This document shows, piece after piece, positions 16,163-24,296 of a stretch of 64,000 bases of DNA. A program made the translations under genes and the position numbers. The stretch's first letter is position 1, and each line of letters begins with the position of its first letter. The DNA lies in assembly GCA_035296325.1 (NCBI GenBank), contig DATHBD010000054.1:114799-178798 (forward strand), written 5' to 3'. The notes under the pieces are model-generated. The model was given only the letters and a program-made list of their open reading frames with translations. It was not told the DNA's origin and made no database searches. Origin of the DNA: DATHBD01 sp035296325 (GTDB lineage Bacteria; Actinomycetota; Actinomycetes; Mycobacteriales; Micromonosporaceae).

Positions 16163-18142
16163 ATGGGTCGCGACGAGAGCATTCCCCGCCACCGCGGGGC
16201 CGCCGCGCTGAAGTCGATGCTGCCCGGGATCTCCGCCGACGCGCTGGAGCGGCTGGGGCGGTCCGAGGCCGCGGCCTTCCTGGCCCGACTCGAGCTGCAG
16301 TTCCTCGACGTCTACGAGCCACTGGCCGCGGTGTACGGGGCCACCCACGACGTGGACGCACTGGCCGAACGGCTGGTCCGGCTGGCGCTGCGGGCGGCGC
16401 AGGAGCGCCCGGCCGACCTGCGGGAGCTGGACCGCCGCCGCGAGATCGACCCGCACTGGTACCAGCGGGCCCGGATGATCGGCTACGTCTGCTATGTCGA
16501 CAAGTTCTGCGGCACGCTGAGCGCCCTGCCGGAGCGCCTCGACTACCTGGCCGAGCTCGAGGTCAGCTACCTGCACCTGATGCCGGTGCTGGCGCCCCGG
16601 CCGGGGGAGAACGACGGCGGGTACGCGGTGATGGACTACCGCGCGGTGGACCCGCGACTCGGGACGATGGACGATCTGGAGACGGTCGCCGGGGCGCTCC
16701 GCGAGCGGGGGATGAGCCTCTGCGTCGACCTGGTGCTCAACCACACCGCCAAGGAACACGCCTGGGCGCGCGGCTGGCTGGCCGGTGATCCGCGGTACGC
16801 CGACTTCTACACCGCCTTCCCGGACCGGGAGATGCCCGACGCGTACGAGCGCAGCATCGTCCCGGTCTTCCCGGACCGCGCGCCCGGCTCGTTCACCTGG
16901 TACCCGGAGGCGAACGGCGGCGTCGGCGGCTGGGTGTGGACGACATTCTGGTCCTACCAGTGGGACCTCAACTACACCAACCCGGCGGTGTTCACCGCCA
17001 TGTTCGACACGGTGGTCTGGCTGGCCAACCGGGGCATCGACATCTTCCGGATGGACGCCGTCCCGTTCATGTGGAAGCGGCTCGGCACCACCAGCATGAA
17101 CGAGCCCGAGGTGCACCACCTGATGCAGGCACTGCACGCGCTGACCAGGCTTGCGGCGCCGGCGGTGATCTTCAAGGCCGAGGCCATCGTGTCGCCGGAC
17201 GATCTGGTGCCCTACCTGGGCGGGCACGACCGCTACCAGCCGGAGTGCGAGCTGGCGTACCACAACCAGCTCATGGTGATGCTGTGGAGCAGCCTCGCGA
17301 CGAAGGACGCCCGGCTGATGACGCAGTCCCTGCGCCGGATGCGCGACATCCCGCGCGAGACCTCCTGGGTGACGTACGTACGCGGGCATGACGACATCGG
17401 CTGGGCGGTCAGCGACGTGGACGCCGCGGCCGTGGGATGGGACTGGTTCAGCCACCGCGGCTTCCTCAACGACTTCTACTCGGGTCGCTTCCCCGGTTCC
17501 TTCGCCCGGGGAGCGCTCTTTCAGGAGAACCCGGCGACGGGCGACGCGCGCATGTCGGGGTCGGCCGCCGCGCTGTGCGGCATCGAGGATGCCCTGGAGC
17601 GCGGCGACGACGTCGCGTTGAAGTGGGGGATCCGGCGGCTGATCCTGCTGTACTCGGTGGCGTACGCCTACGGCGGCGTGCCGCTGCTCTACATGGGCGA
17701 CGAGCTGGCGTTGCGCAACGACGACGGGTACCTCGCCGACCCGGCGCTGGTCGACGACAACCGCTGGCTGCACCGACCGGCGATGGACTGGGTGGCCGCC
17801 GGGCGCCGCAATGACCCGACGACGCTGGAGGGGCAGGTGTTCGGGTGGATGCGGCGGCTGGCCGCCGTGCGCCGCGACACCATGGCCCTGCAGACGGGGG
17901 GTGAATCCGCGATCGTCGGGCTCGACAACGGCGCGGTGTTCGCATGGCGGCGGCGCCATCCCCGCAGCGGCAACTTCGTCGGCCTGGCCAACTTCTCCGA
18001 ATCGGAACAGTCCTTCGACGCGGGTGTGTTGAGCCGGTTCGGTTGGCTGCAGACGCTGCTGTGCAGCGACGGCCCGCTGGTGGTACGCAACGGGCGCGCG
18101 GCGCTGCCCGGGCTCGGCTTCGTCTGGCTCGTGGAGCACTGA
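16163..18142 (+). CDS. Amylosucrase-like glycoside hydrolase (GH13_4)
   Basis: 659 residues, matching amylosucrase length. ATG 16163 follows GGAGG by 7 nt. The motif HLMPVLAPRPGENDGGYAV is characteristic of the subfamily, as is the helical N-terminal domain (residues 1-90). Catalytic residues can be placed: D298 nucleophile (DIFRMDAVPFMWK), E340 acid/base (IFKAEAIV), and H409-D410 (RGHDDIGW). Amylosucrase builds alpha-1,4-glucan from sucrose and releases fructose; sucrose hydrolase is a close alternative with the same motifs. No signal peptide is seen, so it acts inside the cell. It stands alone and is followed by a shared hairpin. Confidence 0.87.
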   Translation: MGRDESIPRHRGAAALKSMLPGISADALERLGRSEAAAFLARLELQFLDVYEPLAAVYGATHDVDALAERLVRLALRAAQERPADLRELDRRREIDPHWYQRARMIGYVCYVDKFCGTLSALPERLDYLAELEVSYLHLMPVLAPRPGENDGGYAVMDYRAVDPRLGTMDDLETVAGALRERGMSLCVDLVLNHTAKEHAWARGWLAGDPRYADFYTAFPDREMPDAYERSIVPVFPDRAPGSFTWYPEANGGVGGWVWTTFWSYQWDLNYTNPAVFTAMFDTVVWLANRGIDIFRMDAVPFMWKRLGTTSMNEPEVHHLMQALHALTRLAAPAVIFKAEAIVSPDDLVPYLGGHDRYQPECELAYHNQLMVMLWSSLATKDARLMTQSLRRMRDIPRETSWVTYVRGHDDIGWAVSDVDAAAVGWDWFSHRGFLNDFYSGRFPGSFARGALFQENPATGDARMSGSAAALCGIEDALERGDDVALKWGIRRLILLYSVAYAYGGVPLLYMGDELALRNDDGYLADPALVDDNRWLHRPAMDWVAAGRRNDPTTLEGQVFGWMRRLAAVRRDTMALQTGGESAIVGLDNGAVFAWRRRHPRSGNFVGLANFSESEQSFDAGVLSRFGWLQTLLCSDGPLVVRNGRAALPGLGFVWLVEH

Positions 18143-18170
18143 CCGGGCCGGCACCCGGCCCGGCCGGTCA
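18140..18170. terminator. Symmetric GC-rich hairpin between convergent genes
   Basis: CCGGGCCGG (18143-18151) pairs with CCGGCCCGG (18155-18163) around a 3-base loop. Alternatively TGACCGG (18140-18146) pairs with CCGGTCA (18164-18170). The outer arms contain the stop codons of both convergent genes, so one structure could end transcription from both sides. There is no U-run, as is common in actinobacteria. Confidence 0.55.
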
Positions 18171-19046
18171 GGACGCTGTCCGGCGGCGATCGCCGGCACG
18201 GTGCCGGCGGCGGACGATCAGTAGCGCGGCGACCGCGCCGGCCAGCAGAGCGCCGGCACCGCCGGCCAGGGCCACCGGTCCTGGCTGCCCGTCGGTGCCG
18301 CGCTGCGTCGGTGCCGCGCCCACCGGGTCGACGGACGCGCCGGGCGCAGCCGCAGCGGTGGCACTCGGCGCGGGCCCGTCCACGCAGACCTGCTCCAGGA
18401 CGAACTCGGCGGGGCTGTCGTAGACGTTGCCGTGGTGCAGCGCGCCGTCGACGAGGCGCCACCCGGCAGGCGTGCGCAGCCACGCCCCACCGTTGTCGAT
18501 CAGGCCGCCGGTGACCCCGGCCGGCAGGGCCATCACCAGGATGTCGGCCGCGGTCTGACCCGCGGTCGAGGTGACCGGCGTCTTCCGGACGTCCTCGACC
18601 ATCGACCGGGTGTCCGACACATCGACGGCGCGGACACCGGCGGCGTCGACGCGCAGCTCCACCACCGCGGCGGCGCTGCCGGCCGGGTCACTTGCGGCGA
18701 AGAGCAGGCCGTACACCTTCTCGGTCCAGCCGGCGACCGGTTCCTGGAAGACCCAACCGTCGACACCGGGCTGGGCGCCGCCGACGATGCCGTCGCAGCC
18801 GCGGTCGGCGAACGTCCGCGCGAGGTAACCGGCCTCGTCCTGCTGCTCGAGCGCGCTGACCCCGGGCGGCGCATCGGCGTCGTGCGCCACCGCCGGCGCC
18901 GCGGGCAGCACCGGGACCGCGGCCACCGCCACCGCGATGCCGGCGGCCAGGACGGCGCCGGCCCACGCGGCGCGGCGGTTCGCCACGCGGTGCACCATCG
19001 AGTCCTTGCGGGCCCGCCGGCCCGGCTGTGCGCCCCACCCGCTCAT
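18168..19046 (-). CDS. Membrane-anchored exported protein of unknown function
   Basis: 292 residues from ATG 19046, which overlaps the stop of the upstream DUF309 gene (ATGA); an ATG at 19001 is a possible alternative. A basic stretch (RRARKDSMVHRVANRR) precedes a hydrophobic export segment (AWAGAVLAAGIAVAVAAVPVLPAA). A globular part of about 160 residues with two Cys follows, then an Ala/Pro/Thr-rich linker. A C-terminal helix (ALAGGAGALLAGAVAALLIV) ends in RRRHR. This is the layout of a cell-surface protein held by its C-terminal helix, but I see no LPXTG motif. The family is not recognised. Confidence 0.8.
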   Translation of the reverse strand: MSGWGAQPGRRARKDSMVHRVANRRAAWAGAVLAAGIAVAVAAVPVLPAAPAVAHDADAPPGVSALEQQDEAGYLARTFADRGCDGIVGGAQPGVDGWVFQEPVAGWTEKVYGLLFAASDPAGSAAAVVELRVDAAGVRAVDVSDTRSMVEDVRKTPVTSTAGQTAADILVMALPAGVTGGLIDNGGAWLRTPAGWRLVDGALHHGNVYDSPAEFVLEQVCVDGPAPSATAAAAPGASVDPVGAAPTQRGTDGQPGPVALAGGAGALLAGAVAALLIVRRRHRAGDRRRTAS

Positions 19047-19537
19047 CGGAGCAGCCGCGGCGCCAGTTCGGCCGGGGGCAGGCCGGGCAGCCCGCCCTGC
19101 TCGATCCGCAGCGCGAGCGTGCGGCTCCACCGCACCAGGGCGGGCACCCCGACCCCGTGCGGTGGCTCAGCCGCGTACTCCTCGATCCGGTCCACGGCAC
19201 GCCGCAGCAGCCGTACCGCGCCGACCGCGTTGCCGCGCTGCGCATGGGTCAGACCGACGGCGAGCTGCGCCAGTCCACGCCACAGCTCCCGCTCGGCCGG
19301 GGGAGCGGCCTTCCACGCCGCCTCCAGAACCTCGTGGGCGTGGAACGCGCGGCCCTCGTCGAGGAACGCCTGTGCCTGGCGCAGCGCCTCCGCCGCCGGC
19401 AGGACCAGGTCCGCGGGCACGCCGGTGACGCCGGGCGCGCCCAGCGGCAGGGGGCGCCCGAGGGCGTCGCGCGCCCGCGCGTTGCGTGGGCGGCCGCCGG
19501 CGTCGCGGTCCCGGTCGGGAGGGGCCGGTGTACTCAT
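19043..19537 (-). CDS. DUF309 family protein
   Basis: 164 residues from ATG 19537. The diagnostic stretch is AQAFLDEGRAFHAHEVLEAAW, followed by WRGLAQLAVGLTHAQRGN, a helical all-alpha DUF309 fold of unknown function. The first 45 residues are a polar Arg/Pro-rich extension. It is translationally coupled to the membrane protein downstream. Confidence 0.85.
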   Translation of the reverse strand: MSTPAPPDRDRDAGGRPRNARARDALGRPLPLGAPGVTGVPADLVLPAAEALRQAQAFLDEGRAFHAHEVLEAAWKAAPPAERELWRGLAQLAVGLTHAQRGNAVGAVRLLRRAVDRIEEYAAEPPHGVGVPALVRWSRTLALRIEQGGLPGLPPAELAPRLLR

Positions 19538-19678
19538 CGCCGCATCCGTTCGCCTCGGTGAATCGTCGCCGGTTGCTCCGGTGCCGGCACTGGTGCAACC
19601 GTTTCCAACGACGTCGGGTGGGTAGGTAGACAACTGTAAGTGCCCATTGTGCGTGACCGGCCGGAGAGGCGTGGCTTC

Positions 19679-20125
19679 GTGAACCCGACGATGGCACTGA
19701 CCCTGCCCGGCGACCCGTACTCCGTCGCACACGCCCGGAGCCTGCTCGACCTGCTGTTGTGCCGGCTCAGTGTCTCGGTCGAGTCGCGCGCCGACCTTGC
19801 CGTGATCATGAGTGAGGCCTGCTCCAACGCGGTGTGCCACGGGCAGCAGCCCGGCAAGATCGAAATCCACGTCTCGGTCGGCCGGAACGACTGTGTGATC
19901 CAGGTGGCCAATCCGGGTCGCGCCATGACGGCGCCGCCGACCACGGCCCAGCCCACCGACCCCCTCGCCGAGCACGGGCGCGGCCTGTCCATCATCGCCG
20001 CCCTGGCGGACAGCGCGCGGTTCCTCCAGCACCGCCCCGGATGGGTGATTCTGCGCGTGGCAAAGCGCATCGTCCGGCTGCCGCGGCGCGGTCGTGGACG
20101 GGACGCCGGGGCGGGTTCGGCCTAG
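19679..20125 (+). CDS. Anti-sigma-factor-type ATP-binding protein (HATPase_c, RsbW/SpoIIAB-like)
   Basis: 148 residues from GTG 19679, which has GGAGAGG about 10 nt upstream; the frame also allows a GTG at 19640. The ATPase fold shows the N box IMSEACSNAVCHG and the G2-like segment HGRGLSIIAALAD. The C-terminal part is short and basic. Such orphan proteins bind anti-sigma antagonists or sigma factors in actinobacterial stress and development networks. No sigma factor or antagonist is next to it. Confidence 0.82.
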   Translation: MNPTMALTLPGDPYSVAHARSLLDLLLCRLSVSVESRADLAVIMSEACSNAVCHGQQPGKIEIHVSVGRNDCVIQVANPGRAMTAPPTTAQPTDPLAEHGRGLSIIAALADSARFLQHRPGWVILRVAKRIVRLPRRGRGRDAGAGSA

Positions 20126-20159
20126 GCACCGGCCAGACCCCGGCCAGGCATCGGCACGC

Positions 20160-21368
20160 TCACCAGTCGGTGAGGGTGCCGTCCTCTTTGCGGTTCACCG
20201 GCAGGTACGCCCGCTGATAGGCGTGCCGGGCCGCCGCCGCGTCGTCGTAGTCCACCCCCAGGCCGACGGCGTCGCCCGGATGCAGGTAGCCCTCCGCGAA
20301 CCGGTAGCTGTGCGGGAAGACGGCGTCGGTCTCCGGGGTGTGCGGCATGTACTCCTGGATGCCGAAGTTGGGCACCCACAGGTCGAAGTGCAGGGCCGCG
20401 GCCAGCGCCACCGGGGAGAGGTCGGTGGCGCCATGGAATCCGGTCCGGACCTGGTGCAGGTCGGCGAAGGCGGCCGCCTTGCGCAGATGCGTGATGCCGC
20501 CGCCGTGCGCCACGGTCATCCGCAGGTAGTCGATGAGTTGCTCGCTGATCAGCGTCGTGGCGTCGTACACGCTGTTGAAGATCTCGCCGACGGCGATCGG
20601 AGTGGTGGTGTGCCGGCGGATCAGGCGGAAGGACTCCTGCCGCTCCGCCGGGGTGGGGTCTTCGAGCCAGAAGAGGTGGTACGGCTCGAGTTCGCGCCCC
20701 AGCCTCGCCGCCTCGATCGGCGTGAGCCGGTGATGCGCGTCGTGCAGCAGGTGCACGTCGGCGCCGTAGGCGTCCCGGGCCGCGGCGAAGAGTCCGGGCA
20801 CCGAGGCGAGGTAGCGCTCCGCGGAGAACCGCTCCTCGCGGGGCAGCCCCGCCTGGGCCGGCTCGTACGGCCCGGGACCGCGGCCCACCCCGTACGTGCC
20901 GGCCACACCGGGCACCGCCGCCTGCACCCGCACCGCGCGGTAGCCCTGCCGCAGGTAGTGCCCGACCTGCTCGACCGCCGCCGCGGGGTCCCCACCGCTG
21001 GCGTGGCCGTAGACCAGCACGCCGTCCCGGCTGGCACCGCCGAGCAACTGGTACACCGGCACGCCGAGCGCCTTGCCCTTGAGGTCCCACAGCGCCGTGT
21101 CCACCGCCGCGATGGCGGTCATCGTCACCGGCCCGCGCCGCCAGTAGGCACCCCGGTACAGGTACTGCCAGGTGTCCTCGATCCGGTCCGCCTCGCGGCC
21201 GATCAGGCACGGCACGACGTGCTCGCGCAGGTAGGCCGCTACGGCGAGTTCCCGCCCGTTGAGGGTGGCGTCCCCCAAGCCGTACAGGCCGCCGTCGGTG
21301 TGCACCCGGAGCGTCACGAAGTTCCGCCCGGGCCCGCTGACCAGGACCTCGGCGTCGGTGATCCTCAT
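20160..21368 (-). CDS. manD: Enolase-superfamily dehydratase, D-mannonate dehydratase / RspA type
   Basis: 402 residues from ATG 21368. Family-specific motifs read in order: DTALWDLKGKALGVPVYQLLGG, HDAHHRLTPIEAARLG, FWLEDPTPAERQESFRLI, TPIAVGEIFNS, GFHGATDLSPVALAAALHFD and VPNFGIQEYM. These match ManD/RspA proteins, which dehydrate D-mannonate or D-gluconate using Mg2+. The divergent group includes low-activity members, so substrate is not certain. No uronate pathway genes adjoin it, although a uronate-dehydrogenase-like gene lies at 25439. Confidence 0.88.
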   Translation of the reverse strand: MRITDAEVLVSGPGRNFVTLRVHTDGGLYGLGDATLNGRELAVAAYLREHVVPCLIGREADRIEDTWQYLYRGAYWRRGPVTMTAIAAVDTALWDLKGKALGVPVYQLLGGASRDGVLVYGHASGGDPAAAVEQVGHYLRQGYRAVRVQAAVPGVAGTYGVGRGPGPYEPAQAGLPREERFSAERYLASVPGLFAAARDAYGADVHLLHDAHHRLTPIEAARLGRELEPYHLFWLEDPTPAERQESFRLIRRHTTTPIAVGEIFNSVYDATTLISEQLIDYLRMTVAHGGGITHLRKAAAFADLHQVRTGFHGATDLSPVALAAALHFDLWVPNFGIQEYMPHTPETDAVFPHSYRFAEGYLHPGDAVGLGVDYDDAAAARHAYQRAYLPVNRKEDGTLTDW

Positions 21369-21443
21369 CTGGGCGAGGGTAACCGGGGCGGGGGTGGCCG
21401 GGGCGAGGGGTAGCCGGCCGGGGGCGGCACCGCAGTCGGGTAC

Positions 21444-21821
21444 TCAACCCGGCGGCACCTGGCCGACGGGCGGCTGGGATGGTCGCGTCGGCGCCGCGGT
21501 CGGCGCGGATGACGTGGGTCGGGGCGCCGGGGCGGTGGCGCTGGCCGCCGGGTCGGACGGCGCCGGGGCGACGCCCGCCGTGGCCGGAGCGCCGGACACG
21601 TCCGCCGTCGGTGCGGCCGGGGAGGCCTGCGGCGTGGGCCGGGACCGGGATGGCTGCTCCTTCGGCGTCCGCTTCGTGGCGCTCGGCGCGGTCGGCGGAT
21701 CGGGATGGGCGATGGATGCCGGCAGGGGGCGCACGGCCAGGTACACCAGCAGCGTGGTGACGAAGACCAGCCCGAGCAGCAGCGTGGACCGCCTGGACCG
21801 GCGGAGCAGTCGCTCGCGCAT
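21444..21821 (-). CDS. Small membrane-anchored protein with Pro/Ala/Thr-rich tail
   Basis: 125 residues from ATG 21821, overlapping the stop of the MscS gene (TGATG). A short basic N-terminus (MRERLLRRSRR) leads into one helix (STLLLGLVFVTTLLVYLAV). The remaining 90 residues are a low-complexity Pro/Ala/Ser/Thr sequence, presumably outside the membrane in the cell wall. There is no catalytic motif. The coupling to MscS suggests a channel-associated or wall-spanning role, by inference only. Confidence 0.72.
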   Translation of the reverse strand: MRERLLRRSRRSTLLLGLVFVTTLLVYLAVRPLPASIAHPDPPTAPSATKRTPKEQPSRSRPTPQASPAAPTADVSGAPATAGVAPAPSDPAASATAPAPRPTSSAPTAAPTRPSQPPVGQVPPG

Positions 21822-22711
21822 CAGCGCACCGACGTGGGTTCGGCGGTGTCGAGTTGGGCCGCGACGGCGATGCCGTCTGAGCGCAGCGCCACCGCGACCC
21901 GCGCGCGGAGCTCGCGCCCCACGTCGAACTGCTTGCCCGGCAGCGTACGGGCCACGATGCGCACGTGCAGCGTATCCAGCTCCAGGCTCTCCACGCCGAG
22001 CACCGACGGCGGGTCGAGGAGCAGCGGACCGAGCCGGGCGTCGGCGGAGGCGTCGTTGCCGACCCGGCGCAGCGTGGCCCGTACCCGTTCCACGTCGGCC
22101 GAGCTGGGCACCGGGACGTCCACGACGGCGCGGGCCCACTCCCGCGACATGTTGGTGACCTGCACGATCTGTCCGTTGGGGACGATCACCACCTCGCCGT
22201 TGGCCGAACGCAGCCGGGTCACCCGCAGGGTCAGCTGCTCGACGGTGCCGCTGACCCCGCCCTCGGAGCCGAGGGCGGAGATCCGCACGATGTCGCCGAA
22301 CCCGTACTGGCGCTCCGCGATGATCAGTACGCCGGCAAGGACGTCCTGGACCACCCGTTGCGCGCCGAAGCCGAGCGCCACGCCCACCACGGCGGCGGGG
22401 GCAACCAGCCCGGTCACCGGGACGCCGAGGCGCTGCAGGACGAGGACGGCGGTCGCGCAGTACACAACCACGATGACCGCCCACATGACAACCTGCGCCA
22501 GCACGTGGCTGTGCTTTGACGCCTCGGACCGGACCAGGCGCCCGCCGGCGGTCGCGCCGGCGTCGATCCGCCCGGTGATCCGATGCCCGGACCACCGCAC
22601 GGCGCGGGTGAGCAGCATCGCCCCGCTGACGAACAGCACGATTTCGAGGCCACTGCTGCGAGCCCAGTCGGTAAGGTCGGTAACCGGGGCAATTGCCAGC
22701 ATCTGCGCCAT
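21821..22711 (-). CDS. MscS-family mechanosensitive ion channel
   Basis: 296 residues from ATG 22711 (MAQM); an ATG at 22702 is an alternative. Three membrane helices precede the pore-lining segment APAAVVGVALGFGAQRVVQDVLAG, the MscS TM3 signature. The beta domain follows, with GDIVRI, RSANGEVVIVPNGQI and a cytoplasmic cage domain. The protein releases solutes during hypo-osmotic shock. It heads a two-gene coupled unit with the Pro-rich protein. Confidence 0.92.
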   Translation of the reverse strand: MAQMLAIAPVTDLTDWARSSGLEIVLFVSGAMLLTRAVRWSGHRITGRIDAGATAGGRLVRSEASKHSHVLAQVVMWAVIVVVYCATAVLVLQRLGVPVTGLVAPAAVVGVALGFGAQRVVQDVLAGVLIIAERQYGFGDIVRISALGSEGGVSGTVEQLTLRVTRLRSANGEVVIVPNGQIVQVTNMSREWARAVVDVPVPSSADVERVRATLRRVGNDASADARLGPLLLDPPSVLGVESLELDTLHVRIVARTLPGKQFDVGRELRARVAVALRSDGIAVAAQLDTAEPTSVR

Positions 22712-22786
22712 CCTTGCACGGCCCACCTGGAAATCGCACCGACCCGGAGCCGGACCACCCCATCGGGGTCGTGCGATCATCGGCGC

Positions 22787-23689
22787 GTGTGGATACGCGG
22801 TGCCCTGCTGACGGCGTTTCTCTTGGGTCTGGCGGGTTTTGTGAGTGCGGTGCGGGACGATCGTCCGGTCCTGGCCGGCACGGCCGTCGCGTTGGCGCAT
22901 GCGGCACTGGCCGGCTACGCCGCCCTGACGTCGGCGTTGACCGGTCGCCGTCGCTGGCCGCTCGCGCTGGGCGTCCTGCTGGTGGGACTGGTCCTGGGCG
23001 CCACCTGGTGGACGGCGTCGCCGTCGGGCTGGTTCGCGTACAGCGCGTTGGACCCAGCGGAGATGGCACGACAGTTCGAGGACCGGGCGCTCGTTCGGCA
23101 GCGCGTGCTGTCGATCGGGCAGCTGGCCGCGCTGATCTGCCTCGCCGCGGCGCTGGGGCGACCGCGGCTGCGATGGCACTGGCTGGCCGCCGCGACGCTC
23201 GCCGCTGCGACGCTGGCCGCCGGCGGCTGGGCGGTCCACCGGGTGGTGGCCACCGTGTTCGAGCTCGATGCGACCCGCCGGGAGAGTGCGGGCCGAACGA
23301 CCGGCGGTGGGGCCGACCTGTCGCCGATGGTCTGGTCGTACCTGGCAACGTGGCTCTACCTGGCGGCAGCGATCGTGGCTGTCGCGGCGGTGGTGGTGGC
23401 CGGCCAGCGTGGCCGTGGGGGCTGGCTGGCGGCTCTCGGCGCCGGCCTGCTCGCGCTGGCGAGTCTGGCGGCGGCGCGGGATGCGGCCTACTACCCGCAG
23501 CGGTGGGCGTCGAAGGGCAACGTCCCGGCGGTGGTACTGGAGCAGACACCGACGTCACCGCTGACGCCGTTGTTCGAGGCCCCGATCGGAGGAGCGATGC
23601 TCGGCACGGCCCTCTTTGTCGCCGGGTGCCTGTGGCTCGGCCGCCGCGGACCGGCGATGGAGGCCGGTCGGGTGACCGCCGCCACGTGA
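22787..23689 (+). CDS. Polytopic membrane protein of unknown function
   Basis: 300 residues from GTG 22787. Six or seven hydrophobic segments can be seen, including RGALLTAFLLGLAGFVSAV, PLALGVLLVGLVLGATWW, a pair around residues 150-165, and AAAIVAVAAVVVAGQRG. A polar loop of about 30 residues (FELDATRRESAGRTTGGGA) lies between helices near the middle. No transporter or enzyme motif is visible and I do not recognise the family. Confidence 0.72.
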   Translation: MWIRGALLTAFLLGLAGFVSAVRDDRPVLAGTAVALAHAALAGYAALTSALTGRRRWPLALGVLLVGLVLGATWWTASPSGWFAYSALDPAEMARQFEDRALVRQRVLSIGQLAALICLAAALGRPRLRWHWLAAATLAAATLAAGGWAVHRVVATVFELDATRRESAGRTTGGGADLSPMVWSYLATWLYLAAAIVAVAAVVVAGQRGRGGWLAALGAGLLALASLAAARDAAYYPQRWASKGNVPAVVLEQTPTSPLTPLFEAPIGGAMLGTALFVAGCLWLGRRGPAMEAGRVTAAT

Positions 23690-23747
23690 TCGCCGGCGGG
23701 CCGGGCCCGCCCGTTTTGTCGCCGCGACATCCGGGCATGCTGACGGC

Positions 23748-23897
23748 ATGGCTGGATTGCTTCGTACGCTCCTCGTGGTGTGGCTGATCGTCGCGGTGGT
23801 GGGATTGCTGGTCAAGGGCCTGTTCTGGCTCTTCGTCGTGGGCGTCGTGCTCCTCGTCGTCACCGGCATCTTCGGAATGGTGGCGCGCCGCGGATGA
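23748..23897 (+). CDS. Very small hydrophobic membrane protein
   Basis: 49 residues starting MAGLLRTLLVVWLIVAVVG, followed by a second hydrophobic stretch (FWLFVVGVVLLVVTGIFG) and ending MVARRG. Two helices joined by LLVKGL fit a hairpin membrane miniprotein. The hydrophobic pattern with basic ends supports real coding, although no strong ribosome-binding site is seen. Similar DUF-type minis are common in actinomycetes. Confidence 0.55.
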   Translation: MAGLLRTLLVVWLIVAVVGLLVKGLFWLFVVGVVLLVVTGIFGMVARRG

Positions 23898-24003
23898 GAT
23901 GTCGCACCGCTGGTGCGGCCGCCCGCCGGTGGCGGCGGCACAGTTGGGTGGAAGGCGGTGCCGGCCGGGCACCGGCATCGCGTACCAGCAAGGGGGAGTG
24001 GCG

Positions 24004-24273
24004 GTGACGACCGTCGAGGCGATCCGGGCCGAAGCCCTGTTCGTGTCGTGGCTGCAGGCATCGGAACGGCCCGCGCCGGAGCAGGTGCGGGCGGTGGTGG
24101 CGACGACGTTGCGCGGCCGCGGTGTGCGCGGGTGCGCGGCGGCGGTGGCCGAGGAGTTCGGCGACCATCCCGACCGTGCGGTCGCGCGGATGGGGTGGGC
24201 TCTCATGGCCGTGTCCAGGGCGTACCCACCGCCGGCGAGCTCTCCGGCCCGCCGGCCGGAGACGGCGACGTAG
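24004..24273 (+). CDS. Small conserved-looking protein of unknown function
   Basis: 89 residues from GTG 24004, with the ribosome-binding site GGGGGAG 6-7 nt upstream. The core is AIRAEALFVSWLQASERP, then a helical segment, GCAAAVAEEFGDHPDRAVARM and a Pro-rich tail. I recall similar small proteins in many actinomycete genomes, without known function. The strong Shine-Dalgarno argues against the longer frame that begins at 23899. Confidence 0.7.
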   Translation: MTTVEAIRAEALFVSWLQASERPAPEQVRAVVATTLRGRGVRGCAAAVAEEFGDHPDRAVARMGWALMAVSRAYPPPASSPARRPETAT

Positions 24274-24296
24274 CAGCGCGCGGCCGGACCGACCGG

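Noticed and set aside
22693..23787. 364-codon plus-strand frame over the membrane protein
   Set aside because: Low-complexity Arg/Gly shadow; the overlapping frame from 22787 has a clear multi-helix hydrophobic pattern.
21444..24206. 920-codon minus-strand frame
   Set aside because: Only the last 125 codons (21444-21821) look like a protein; the rest is shadow of the MscS and plus-strand membrane genes.
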